Shown piece after piece: positions 20,887-31,675 of a DNA stretch of 64,000 nucleotides. The stretch is from Thereva unica (lineage: Eukaryota > Arthropoda > Insecta > Diptera > Therevidae): the NCBI GenBank assembly GCA_949987705.1, contig CATLJY010000887.1, positions 62,001 through 126,000 on the forward strand, in the 5' to 3' direction. Positions within the stretch are counted from its first letter, which is position 1, and each line of letters begins with the position of its first letter. The translations under genes and the position numbers were made by a program. The notes beneath the pieces were generated by a model that ran no database searches, was not told the DNA's origin, and saw only the letters and a program-made list of their open reading frames with translations.

Positions 20887-21397
20887 GTGCTCGATGAAAA
20901 AAATCAGCAATTTGCGTTCATTGCGACTTTTTTAACAGTTCTTTCCTGCTCTCAACTACTCTGCTCTGTGCTTTTGAGCCTGCTCTGGGTTGAGAACTCT
21001 CACTTTGTCTGCTCCACCAAAATTGAAGGAAAAATTCTTCTTCTTCGTATTCTTTTGACAGTTGTCAAATCAAAAACAGGAAAAACCGGAAAATTTATTT
21101 ATGAATTATTTATTCGGAAAATACTTGGAAACATTAAAAAATAAACTTTCATTTTAATGAAAATAACATTTCGATAAAATTCAATTGTTTTTATTGTCAT
21201 ATACATATTTCTGATTCTAAAATTGACATTCCTATCCCACCTCTAAATATGCGATTTAGAGCGAAGTTGAGCAGGAAAGTGTGTATTTGAAAGTGTGTAT
21301 TTTTTCTGCTCTGACATCAATTTAATGGTTGTTCCCAATTGAGCTGCTCTGCTCTGCTCTGAAGTTTTTAAGCAGTTTTCGCTCATCGAACACACTT
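20883..21397. mobile_element. MITE with GTGTGCTCGATGA ends
   Basis: The left GGTGTGCTCGATGAAAA and the inverse of the right end (AGTGTGTTCGATGAGCGAAAA) pair as terminal repeats. Inside, CTGCTCTG and AGAGCAG motifs recur in both orientations. There is no coding domain. The flanks share TTGTTATT or a close variant, which would fit an 8-bp hAT duplication, but the adjacent ATT run makes that uncertain. Confidence 0.6.
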
Positions 21398-21399
21398 GT

Positions 21400-21890
21400 T
21401 ATTTGCCCCTCTTGGGAGCATAGGGCTTCCACAAAGCTTCTCCATCGGACTCTGTATTGAGCTATTCACTTAGTTTCAATCCAAATTTTGTCAAAATTTT
21501 CGATTTCATTCATTACTGCCCTTCTTCTTGTATTTTTCTACTCCTTGCAAGTTCCTTGCGAATTCCATAAAAGTGCTTTTTTCGTTAACGCATTATTGTC
21601 TTTCCGTAGGGTGTGCCAAGTTCCATAATTCTAAGTTCAATATTTGTCTGGGCCATCAAATTTGAAATATAATGCGTAAAGATTTATTGACGAAAACCGG
21701 TATTTTGTTTATATCCCCTTGGTGCCCGGTTTCACTACCATAGAGTAATATAGATTTCATTTCACGCAGGAGTTGAAAATATTTAACTTTACAATTCCAG
21801 ATAGTTGTGACGATTTCCGCACTACACAAATCAGCAGCAAGAGTTAACCCTTCTAGCACAGAAGGCGCACTTTTCAGCTAAGCATGAAAA
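21400..21890. other. Unrecognised region
   Basis: Fragments near 21,700-21,830 read on the minus strand with a short LLYGSETG stretch reminiscent of non-LTR thumb sequence. This is too little to call. Confidence 0.35.
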
Positions 21891-21897
21891 TCTATAT

Positions 21898-21915
21898 ATG
21901 CATACACATACATAC

Positions 21916-21984
<69 letters not shown>

Positions 21985-21986
21985 TA
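21898..21986. repeat. AT/ACAT microsatellite
   Basis: An ACAT-rich start passes into a near-uninterrupted (AT)n run. Tyr/Ile repeat frames over it are artefacts. Confidence 0.95.
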
Positions 21987-22198
21987 GAGTTTCCCTTCTA
22001 ACACAGAAGGCACACTTCCCAGCAGGGCTGAGAAATATTTACCACAGCCGTGGCTCAGCTGAGACATGCAAACATAAAATATTAGTAACATGTAAATAGA
22101 ACACAAATCCTATCTCTAAAAAGAGATTGAACATAAATTAAAATAAAAAGTAAGGGCATCCAACATGTAACCCACCAAACAACATAAAATGTAAGCAA

Positions 22199-22925
22199 TC
22201 ACGTGAGATTAAAAAGACTCCTTTTAAGGACATCTTTACCAATACTCACGTTAAACACATTAATATTGTTGTTCACGTTAATGAACATGCGATTGACAGG
22301 TTCGAATCTGCCGTAATTCGTATTAGAAGAGTTGATTTGTAAGAGAGGTGGTCCTCTTAGATTGTAACGACTCACTCTAAACGATGCACGGCGACCTAGA
22401 AAACCTGAGTCAACCTTTCCATTAAGGAGCTGATGAACAAAAACAACATCGGCCACCTCACGGCGCTTGTGAAGAGAGCTTAAGTTAAGTAACTTAAGCC
22501 GAGATTCATAAGATGGAAGAACTAATGGGTTTTCCCAAGGAAGATGATTCAGTGCGAATCGAACGAACCTTCGTTGGACCGATTCAATAGTTCTAACATG
22601 CACAGAGTAGTGAGGAGACCAAACCTGGGACGCATATTCGAGTAATGGTCTGACAAGAGAAATATAAAGGTGTTTAGTAATCAAGGGGTTGTTAAATTTT
22701 TTTGGACCACCTTTTTATAAAACCCAGGACTAAACTACCTCTAGAAGAGATATAGTTGATGTGAGTGGAAAAATCCAGCTTACTATCAAATCTAATCCCG
22801 AGATCTTTAACAAAATTTACACGAGGGATACCTTCATTAAGAAAGGTGTAGTTAAAAATTATAGGATCACGTCTCCTACTAAAAGTCATGACTTCACATT
22901 TACTAATCTGTTGAATGCAACATTT
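22199..22925 (-). pseudogene. Non-LTR retrotransposon ORF2 C-terminal half
   Basis: The minus strand from 22,925 gives QISKCEVMTFSRRRDPI, RVNFVKDLGIRFDSKLDFSTHI and LVLGFIKRWSKK. After a frameshift near 22,690 it gives LYISLVRPLLEYASQVWSPH, IESVQRRFVRFAL, then a conserved tail with RFEPVNRMFINVNNN and a stop at 22,199. The L-x-R-P-x-L-E-Y-x-x-x-V-W block is the thumb of Jockey/CR1-like reverse transcriptases. No YxDD is included, so it is 5'-truncated. One frameshift separates two otherwise clean frames, so it is a moderately young dead copy. Confidence 0.85.
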
Positions 22926-23500
22926 TAATCCTACTTAATATACCTTTCTTCCCAAGTCCATCAGTAGTCTTCATATTACCGAAGTAATTAAACTCCTTAA
23001 CGTCTATTAGAATTAATTCTCATTGTTTTGACTTTTTGTTCATTTATTCTAAGACCTGCTTCTAATGCACATATTTCTAAGCTGTCAATTCTTCTTTGCA
23101 TGTCTTCTCTTGAATGAGCCAGAACTGTGATATAATCTGCGTATTCGAGATTTTCTATTCTTTCTACCAACCCCCCGTGAATTCATCTTGATTAGCTACT
23201 AGCTTTCTAGTACCGTAATGAAGAGTAATGGCGAAAGGGTGCAACCTTCTTCCGTTCTATTCCGCATTCTTTTAGATCTCTTTAATTGGGCAAATTAATA
23301 ATTATGGCAATCTTACTTCGTTCCTCATTTGCTTTGAAATAAGGTGAGCGATCTCACATTTTATTTCAATGTTGGCTTTGAGTTCAGTTGGAATTTTATC
23401 TGGGTCTTCTGGTTTCTCATCTTACAGCTTCCCTGGTGGATTTATATTTAATGATTCCCTGGTCCGTTGTGTTTGGTTTTTCCGTCCATATTGATTGCCA
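22926..23500 (-). pseudogene. Second, more decayed non-LTR reverse transcriptase fragment
   Basis: The minus strand reads EDPDKIPTELKANIEI near 23,400. Downstream, ENLEYADYITVLAHSREDMQ appears near 23,130, then GLRINEQKVKTMRIN. The catalytic box is YADY in place of YADD. Palm and thumb pieces are separated by frameshifts and a deletion. It is of a different type from the neighbour at 22,199-22,925, which directly abuts it. Confidence 0.68.
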
Positions 23501-23642
23501 TTCACTGATCTCTCTGGTATAGTATAGTATTGACGCCATCTTCGTATCTGATCTTCCGTAGATGTAAGTAAACGTCCTTGTCCAATTGTGTGCGTAGATT
23601 GCTGCCTTATTCTAGAAAATATCGAATAGGGCTACAGAAATA

Positions 23643-23797
23643 CAGGGTGAATTGTAAACCTCTACCAAAAAAGTTTCAAAACGCCCTAGCGGCTAAGCGG
23701 TTTAGATTTTCCCTCGCCCCAACCATACGATTTTTTGTTCGTCTATCCAAAATCTATCCACAGCCGGCCGCTTTGTTACTTTCAGCAATACGCTCTG
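23643..23797. mobile_element. Possible mariner-like MITE
   Basis: TA-CAGGGTG on the left pairs with the inverse CAGAGCG next to TA on the right (TA at 23,641-23,642 and 23,798-23,799). About 155 bp, no coding. The inverted repeats are short, so this could be chance. Confidence 0.35.
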
Positions 23798-24417
23798 TAT
23801 AGGTCTATCGCGAAGCGAATAACATGCTGATTGGTAGTACAACGAAAAACTTTCTCATAAAAAGTAAAAAAAGATGATGATGATTCTTGATGCAAAAGAG
23901 TAATAAGAAAATAAGGTGTATACACTAAGTTTACAAAGTGGAAGACTGTGGATAGGTTTTGGTCAGACAATCAAAAAATTGTAAGCGTGGCGGAAGTTAC
24001 GATATACAAGCGATTTTTTACAAGTGTAGAATGATTCTGTTGCACAAAACTACAAGTCTATCCCTCATCTTACAAGTGTAGAGAGAGAATTTTACATGTG
24101 GGAAATTTCGATTTCCCTAGTTTCTGTTGCACGAAACTACAAGTGAAGGTTCAGTTATAGCTAGACTTGTAGAACTCTCAGCAAAATTTTATAGACAAAC
24201 TCAGGTGTAAAATTTCTACAAGTCAGTTAATGAGTGTGAAGTTTGAGTTAAGACATCTTTGCAGTTGTAGTTTCAATTCAAACTACATTGAGTAGTTGTT
24301 TGTAATAATTTTGAAGAAAAATTCCGAGTGCCAGAAACACAAGTCGAAGTTAAATTATGTTTCTACAACAACGGCACTGCAGCCTTAATCCTTACTAATA
24401 TTATAAATGTGAAAGTA

Positions 24418-24419
24418 AC

Positions 24420-24456
<37 letters not shown>
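24418..24456. repeat. CTGT microsatellite
   Basis: About nine CTGT units near the Helitron 5' end, one of them changed to CTGTATGT. Confidence 0.95.
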
Positions 24457-24699
24457 ATGTTACGCTTTCACGCCTAAACCGCTGGACCGATTTTGATGAA
24501 ATTTGCAACAGACATAGTTTAGACCTTGGAGACGGACATAGGCTATTTTTTTTTGAGAAAAAAGGGTTGAAGGGGGTGAAATGGGGTTCAATAAGTTGTA
24601 AGGGGATTTATTTTCTTCACTTTTTTTCTATTGTATAAAAAGTAACTGACTGAAAGACAACGCACAACCTAAACCGCTAGAGCTAAAGGGCTGAAATTT

Positions 24700-26985
24700 T
24701 TGACAGTGCACCCCTAGCGATTTTTCGAAATTCATCCCCTAAGGGGGTGAAATAGGGTCAACTCAAAACCGCTGGAGCTATAGGGCTGAAATTTTGACAG
24801 TGCATCCCTTTAATGACCTGGACATCCACTAAAAAGCGATTTTTCGAAATTCATCCCCTAAGGGGGTGAAATGGGTTTTTTCCAAACCGCTAAAGCTATA
24901 AGGCTGTAATTTTGACAGTGCATCCCTATAATGGCGTGGTCATCGACTATTAAAAAGATTTTTTCGAAATTCATCCCCAAAGGGAGTGAAATGGGGTTTA
25001 CCCAAACCTCTGGAGCTATAGGGCTGAAATTTTGACAGTGCATCCCTATAATGATGTGGACATCCACTAAGAAGCGATTTTTCGAAATTCATCCCCTAAG
25101 GGGGTGAAATGGGGTTTTTCCAAACCGCTATAGCTATAGGGCTGAAATTTTGACAGTGCATCCCTACAATGGCGTGGACATCCACTATAAAGCGATTTTT
25201 CGAAATTCATCCCCTAAGGGGGTGAAATGGGGTTTTTCCAAACCGCTATAGATATAGGGCTGAAATTTTGACAGTGCATCCCTATAATGGCGTGGACATC
25301 CACTATAAGGCGATTTTTCGAAATTCATCCCCTAAGGGGGTGAAATGGGGTTTTTCCAAACCGCTATTGATATAGGGCTGAAATTTTGGCAGTGCATCCC
25401 TATAATGGCGTGGACATCCACTATAGAGCAATTTTTCGAAATTCATCCCCTAAGGGGGTGAAATAGGGTTTACCCAAACCGCTAAAGCTATAGGGCTGTA
25501 ATTTTGACAGTGCATCCCTATAATGGCGTGGTCTTCCACTATTAATGCGATTTTTCGAAATTCATCCCCTAAGGGAGTGAAATGGGGTTTACCCAAACCG
25601 CTGGAGCTATAGGGCTGAAATTTTGACAGTGCATCCCTATAATGATGTGGACATCCACTAAGAAGCGATTTTTCGGAATTCATCCCCTAAGGGGGTGAAA
25701 TGGGGGTTTTCAAACCGCTAAATTTATAGGGCTGAAATTTTGACAGTGCATCCCTATAATGGCGTGGACATCCACTATAAAGCGATTTTTCGAAATTCAT
25801 CCCCTAAGGGGGTGAAATGGGTTTTTTCCAAACCGCTATAGATATAGGGCTGAAATTTTGACAGTGCATTATAGAGCGATTTTTCGAAATTCATCCCCTA
25901 AGGGAGTGAAATGGGGTTTACCCAAACCGCTGGAGCTATAGGGCTGAAATTTTGACAGTGCATCCCTATAATGATGTGGACATCCACTAAGAAGCGATTT
26001 TTCGAAATTCATCCCCTAAGGGGGTGAAATGGGGTTTTTCCAAACCGCTATAGCTATAGGGCTGAAATTTTGACAGTGCATCCCTATAATGGCGTGGACA
26101 TCCACTATAGAGCGATTTTTCGAAATGCATCCCCTAAGGGGGTGAAATGGGGTTTACCCAAACCGCTAAAGCTATAGGGCTGTAATTTTGTCAGTGCATC
26201 CCTATAATGGCGTGGTCTTCCACTATTAAAGCGATTTTTCGAAATTCATCCCCTAAGGGAGTGAAATGGGGTTTACCCAAACCGCTGTAGCTATAGGGCT
26301 GAAATTTTGACAGTGCATCCCTATAATGATGTGGACATCCACTTAGAAGCGATTTTTCGAAATTTATCCCCTAAGGGGGTGAAATATGGTTTTTCCAAAC
26401 CGCTATAGCTATAGGGCTGAAATTTTGACAGTGTATCCCTATAATGGCGTGGACATCCACTATAAAGCGATTTTTCGAAATTCATCCCCTAAGGGGGTGA
26501 AATAGGGTTTACCCAAACCGCTGGAGCTACAGGGCTGAAATTTTGACAGTGCATCCCTTTAATGACGTGGACATCCACTAAGAAGCGATTTTTCGAAATT
26601 CATCCCTAAGGGGGTGAAATGGGGTTTTTCCAAACCGCTATAGCTATAGGGCTGAAATTTTGACAGTGCATCCCTATAATGGCGTGGACATTCACTATTA
26701 AGCGATTTTTCGAAATTCATCCACTAAGTGGGTGAAATGGGGTTATAACCCACACCGCTGAAGCTGAAGGGCTTTAATTTTGACCGTGTATCCCTATAAT
26801 GACGTGGACATCCACTTAGGAGCGATTTTTTGAAATTTATCCCCTAAGGGGGTTTAATGGGGTTAACCCAAACCGCTGGAGCTGAAGGGCTTTAATTTTG
26901 ACAGTGCATCTCTATAATGACGTGGACATTCACTAAGAAGCAATTTTTCGAAATTCATCCCCTAACGCAGTGAAATGGGGGACAT
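24700..26985 (+). repeat. 118-119-bp tandem satellite array, about 19 copies
   Basis: Each unit contains GCGATTTTTCGAAATTCATC, then CCCTAAGGGGGTGAAATGGG, CAAACCGCT, AGGGCTGAAATTTTGACAGT and a GTGGACATCCACT hairpin. Phase marks at 25,191, 25,310 and 25,428 give the period. Units vary mainly at GGAGCTATAGG versus TATAGCTATAGG, at GGCGTGG versus GATGTGG, and at TTTACCC versus TTTTTCC. The variants recur every few units, suggesting segmental duplication of blocks. The last units near 26,700-26,985 are more diverged. Confidence 0.93.
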
Positions 26986-27599
26986 AAACATGCCAATCTC
27001 TGCTTCAAAATATACGCAGCAATTTGTTTACCATATTTATTAAAAAAATGCACTATAATAAACCCTTTTAGGGATAATGACAGCTGACTTTTTTGTTTGT
27101 TTTTTTTTTTTTGAAGGAAAAAATTGCACATAATAAACAGTTTTTATTTAAAGGCGTTGCAAGGCACGCGGGTTTTATGCTAGTCTATAAATAATACTGT
27201 TAGTACCTCTTTTACGAGAGAATGCTCCATCGCCTCTTCGTGACATTTTTCAGTACATATTGCTCATTGTCATCGTTTTTTTTGCGATCCTCTTTTTTCA
27301 AAGTGATTGCAACCCCTTTTCTTTAACAATTCTCACCTGACATTCACCTTAATTTTCCTTGCACACGAAACAAACCACCACTGCGACAAAAAAAGCAGTG
27401 TAAAGCATGAGTAGCATACCGTGTTTCTTCATATGCAGACAAGGATCAACGCCGGTTCGGAAAAGTGGCTCTCAATTCTTGAATTGTTATTCTTTCTCGG
27501 ATTCCAAAGACAAAGTTTTACCTTAGTCTAAGACAGTCTCGTCAAAGACTTTAATTTTAGTACGTCGAAATAGATGATTCTCCGCTAAAAATTCGTAAA

Positions 27600-27860
27600 C
27601 CTCGTGGCTGACTTTTGAGCCGCTATGTCGCGGACATTAAACGACATTGCGTTTCGATGATTAGCTTATTTGAAAGATACTTTATTGTCCGTAATTCTGC
27701 TATTTCTTACATTTTTATATGAGGAACCGTTAACGAAATATTCCAAAAAATTGCGTTATCGCAAACTATATAATCGAGAATGACGATCAAGGGCTCATTC
27801 TAAAGGTTATTACTAGCATTTTAAGTTTGCTAATGGGCATTAACCCAAAAACTCTTTGAG
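27600..27860. repeat. Diverged relative of the Harbinger-type element interior
   Basis: Sequence such as GACATTAAACGACAT, TTTCTTACATTTTTATATGA, GGAACCGTTAACGAAATATT and ATGACGATCAAGGGCTCATT parallels 1,490-1,650 joined to 7,830-7,870. It shows the order those two segments had before the LTR element separated them. Confidence 0.72.
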
Positions 27861-28369
27861 CCAAATCAACTTACAGAGCTCGTTGAGGGCTCATTTTGTA
27901 GATAAAAACATCCACAGCTTTGCCATTGGATCATTTTCAACTATCATTGCATGCAAACTAGTTATTTAATGTAAACAAGTTCTCCCTTTTTTGAAGATGG
28001 CGGCTATTTCTAACCCACTGCAACCCCACAAACTGGATTTTTTATTGTCTGATGTACCCGAAAACATGCAAATTTTTGTACATCGCAAAATGAATTTTCA
28101 TTTACTAATTTCACTGCACTAAAAAATGTTAGCACCCAAAATAACCCGTCAACATTTACGTTACCATGGAATCCAATTCTACACTTGTAAAATTTATTCC
28201 ACATGTTTTGGGAAATTTCATTAACTCTACAAGTGTAGAAAAATTATTCGTGCAATCAAAATTTGGTGGACTTGTATTATAGGTATTTTTTACAGGCACT
28301 TGTTGACTTGTAGTTTCGTGCAACAGGTCCCGGTTTGCTTGATCATTCTGTTTTACTTTCTTTCTCAAT

Positions 28370-28800
28370 CCGCCGGCGCAGAGCCTGTACTAGTTCTTTA
28401 ACATCCTAGGAAATCCTAGGTCCATCTCTTCAACTAGGGCTGGAGCCTTCCCAATCCGTAGGCGGCAGCTTCCACCGGTTATTTGCTTGTGAGGTTAGGG
28501 GCAAAACTGAGCCTATAAGCCCTCCTGCTTAACTGAGGTAAGCAGTCGCTTTCACCACTTTTGTCCACCTCGGTCAAGATTGAGTCGTAAGCTTAAGATG
28601 ATTTCTTCTTCGCAAGTTTGCGTTCAGCGAAGATGGTGGCAAATACTGCCATGGCGAACCATCCAACTTATCCGAGCAGGAAAGGAAAGGCTTCTTTTTC
28701 CTATTATGAGGTCTCTGTTGGCCTGGAAACCCTTTCGAACGCCTTCTGCGCTCGGCATTGAGTCTTTTCCACTGGTGGGTATAGAAGCTGGTGCGACCAT
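28370..28800 (-). pseudogene. Possible non-LTR reverse-transcriptase scrap
   Basis: The minus strand has LRIGKAPALVEEMDLGFPRM followed by LKN and a stop. It resembles the N-G-K-A-P-G-x-D...E-V-L-K opening of non-LTR reverse-transcriptase domains. Nothing else supports it. Confidence 0.3.
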
Positions 28801-31060
28801 TTCCCAGGTTAATCCAGAAATCTTGAAGGATTGTAATTAGTATTCGTGTTTATTTTGCCATTGCGAAAACCTTGAAATAGTACTAAAAACAAGGAAGAAA
28901 GCATTGCTATACCTGAATCATCACAAGAAGTTAACATTTCATTATACACTCTCATTATCCCGAAATCTAAAGCAAACTTTTCGCCAACAAAACCAAATCC
29001 CAATTTTAAAGTAAACAACAAGTGAATCCTTTTAATTTCCTCGATCCTAGAAATCCCGCTCATCCCCTTCAACTGCCAGTGTCAAGGAAGAAAAAGAGTC
29101 GTAATATTATAAAAGGATGCCTTCTTGCTGCCACGAGTGCATTTAACAGAGATTCCCCGAGAACACATTCCGAACGGGAAGATGTATTCATTGAAACCAC
29201 CTGGAAAATTCATACCTGGGATGGAAGGGATTGCTCTGGAGTTGACGTTCATGTTTTCACTTCAGTTCAAGTTTTCGTTGAAACATCACGTAGGACTGTC
29301 AAATAGACAGACAGGCAGACAACTATAAGGGGGCTTGCCGTTCAATGGAGGAACTTATGTCGGAATATGTATCACCATGGGACCATTGAGAATCCTAGAC
29401 ATGGAATATACCGTTGGCGTTCGGGTATGCACCCGGAATACCAGAAATGTTATGCTATACAGCGTATCAACTCCTCTGCTCATGTGGAGCCTCCAGGCAC
29501 AGCATTGTCTCGGGGCTCAGGTATTGATCGGCAGCTCAACCGAATTACACGCGTTATTTGCTTATCAAATGGGCGAAAGGGAGCAAATCGCGCTTTTAAG
29601 TTGTCTGATGTTATCTTCGGCCGGGAATACCTTATGAGGCCGTGTTTGTGTTGGCAGCTTACTTAGTGTCGCCTTATTGCCGTGCCGCTCTGCATTCCAA
29701 CCGAGCCGGCTTCATTATTTGAACAATTTGCATGTCGAAATTACTTGTTGAGACAACTGGAGAATGTTTGCTTTTTTATGTACTGACAGAGCCAGCGAAT
29801 TGGAGATAAACTCGGAGATAATTTCGAACGTGGGAACCAGGTGGGAGCACGTGGACTAGGTAGACGAAAGCTTTTTGAGGCCTTAAAGCTGAGCTCGTTT
29901 TTAATCAACCGAAGCATGCAGGTGTATATGTGACACCGTATGTTAATATTTTATGCATTCTATCTTAGTTTCAACTGTAATCTGCGGCGAGCATTATAAT
30001 GTCCCCTGCAAATGCCAAGTCTATTAGTTATTAATGGCAAATCTTATTAATTTCAGGCAGTTTATGTCAGGTTTGTGACAGGCTTTCAGTTTGATTTAGA
30101 AAGTCGAGAATACATTTGCATATTCCACATCAAATCCAACGTCATATTCTAGTGGTATCGATTTATTTTCACAACCCATTATACAACTTAAATGATTTCG
30201 TTTAAAGTCGAGAAAGGAGAAGTTTCTGTAGAGCTGATTTTTGTACTTGAAGTCTCCATGTGACTTCCTCGTATCTAATCGTAAGTAAACACAGAAAATT
30301 TTCGATTGCTATCCACATTCTGGCTGTTCAATTCAAATAAGGCCTTATTTACACTTTAAATTAATTGGAAATGTCCGTACCACTTCAAAGTTATAAGGCA
30401 AAAATCCATAAATTAAATAAAACATTTTAGAAATTCGCAAAGAGAACTGCAAATTGACAAGTTGACATGCTGGAAATTTTATTTAAAGTTAGAGAAAAGC
30501 ATTTTGTAAATGTTTTGAATTTTATGAATTGATCCTTTTTGACTGGAGGCAACTAGAGAATACTATCAAAAATTACCCACAAAGACACGACACTCTCAAA
30601 ATTTCCCATAAGCTCCCTTGCGAGTGAATATAACAATCGACAAGGTGCAAGCGAGACAAAATTCAATTTAAAAACAAAACAAAAATCGAAGAAAGAGAGC
30701 GTAAATAAAGAAATGTTATTTCACGAAGTGCGAAAGAGACGCACTGATTTCTCTTCTCCGCAATTTTTTGTGCCGTCTGGACTTTTATTTTGCTTGTGTG
30801 AATTGATGTATCATTTTCGTGTACTTCCTGCTCTGCATGTGTTTGTGTAGTTTGCCGTTGCTCCGCCCTCTCGCCATTCCGGAGTGCGTATATGAATAGA
30901 TTAGAATGAATAGATTTTTACTTTCCTTTTTCTTCGCACAGAAAGGATTACAGTGTCGTATCTTTCTGAGTAATTTTTGATACTATGATGGCTGCAGCAG
31001 AAATTCCAGTTTAAAAATTTACAATGAAAATCCAGGATGTAGTAACCCATTTCGTATTTT
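28800..31060. other. Unrecognised region
   Basis: Less AT-rich around 29,020-29,660, where overlapping frames of 94-100 codons occur on the plus strand, but I see no known domain, signal or repeat. The frames are in competing phases, so coding is not supported. 29,700-31,060 is AT-rich with no feature I can name. This is one of the better candidates in the window for single-copy host sequence. Confidence 0.45.
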
Positions 31061-31294
31061 AAATTGTAACGAACCACGTTTTCGTTATTAAGAATTTCAC
31101 TCCACGAACATAAGGAAAACTATTCACTCAGCAGGCGGGGAAATTCTTTTAAGTAAACTTTAGGAAAATAAAATATTCACCCAGCAGGCTGGGCGATTAT
31201 CCTTTGACAGTTTCGCGGCTATAAAATAAACGGCTTCACCAGTCTAAAATTCAGTCTTTACTCAGGCTCGTTCCGGAGAGGTCACCCTCTCTGG

Positions 31295-31612
31295 TCCTAG
31301 ACCGTGTCGCGGTGTACGATCCGGCACGGTCATACTTTTGCCCTCAGGAATGTTTCCGAGGCCTTGTCGAGGTGTACGACCCGACAATGTGCCGAGGTAG
31401 CGATTCCTAGACCGTGTCGAGGTGTACGATCCGGCACGGTCAGACATACACACCCTACACATAACACACACACACACACACTACGCACAATACACACTAC
31501 CCGAGGAATGTTTCCGAGGCCTTGTCGAGGTGTACGATCCGACAATGTGCCGAAGTAGCGATTCCTAGACCGTGTCGAGGTGTACGATCCGGCACGGTCA
31601 GACCTACACACA
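31295..31612. repeat. GC-rich hairpin repeats in the LTR-like unit
   Basis: GACCGTGTCGAGGTGTACGA followed by TCCGGCACGGTC occurs three times (about 31,300, 31,412 and 31,568). It alternates with a GGCCTTGTCGAGGTGTACGA cognate ending GACAATGTGCC (two copies). Each unit closes on itself (GACCGTG...CACGGTC). A CA microsatellite lies between copies at about 31,465-31,482. This is strikingly GC-rich against the surrounding AT-rich DNA. Confidence 0.85.
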
Positions 31613-31675
31613 CTACACACATTAGGTACATGTAGTTTATAGTAGTGAGTAGATGCCTGTTTAGCAATATACTAG

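Larger units (their letters stand above)
24389..27183 (+). mobile_element. Non-autonomous Helitron carrying a tandem satellite
   Basis: It begins A^TC followed by CTTACTAATATTATAAATG. It ends with a palindrome-like GCGTTGCAAGGCACGCGGG stem, a short T-rich spacer and CTAG^T (27,180-27,183). The 5' TC, 3' hairpin plus CTAG and A/T flanks, with no target duplication, define Helitrons. After a CTGT microsatellite come the phrase CGCTGGACCGATTTTGATGA and then the satellite array. There is no Rep or helicase sequence. The 3' end resembles that of the Helitron at 42,033-45,792. Confidence 0.82.
24030..28327. repeat. Inverted CTGTTGCACGAAACTACAAG motifs flanking the Helitron region
   Basis: CTGTTGCAC(A/G)AAACTACAAG occurs at about 24,031 and 24,124, and in inverse orientation at about 28,305-28,326. 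Further inverted ACAAGTGTAGA motifs lie at 24,018-24,090 and 28,165-28,235. This suggests an older element whose ends lie here and which was later filled by the Helitron. The exact ends and any duplication could not be set. Confidence 0.5.

Noticed and set aside
21831..22106. Tyr/Ile-repeat frames on both strands
   Set aside because: Translations of the AT microsatellite.
24858..25683. Repeated frames with MHCQNFSPIA-like units
   Set aside because: Translations of satellite monomers on the minus strand.
24700..26985. Regularly spaced repeats that could suggest a CRISPR-like array
   Set aside because: The units are contiguous 118-119-bp satellite monomers with no unique spacers, inside a eukaryotic Helitron.
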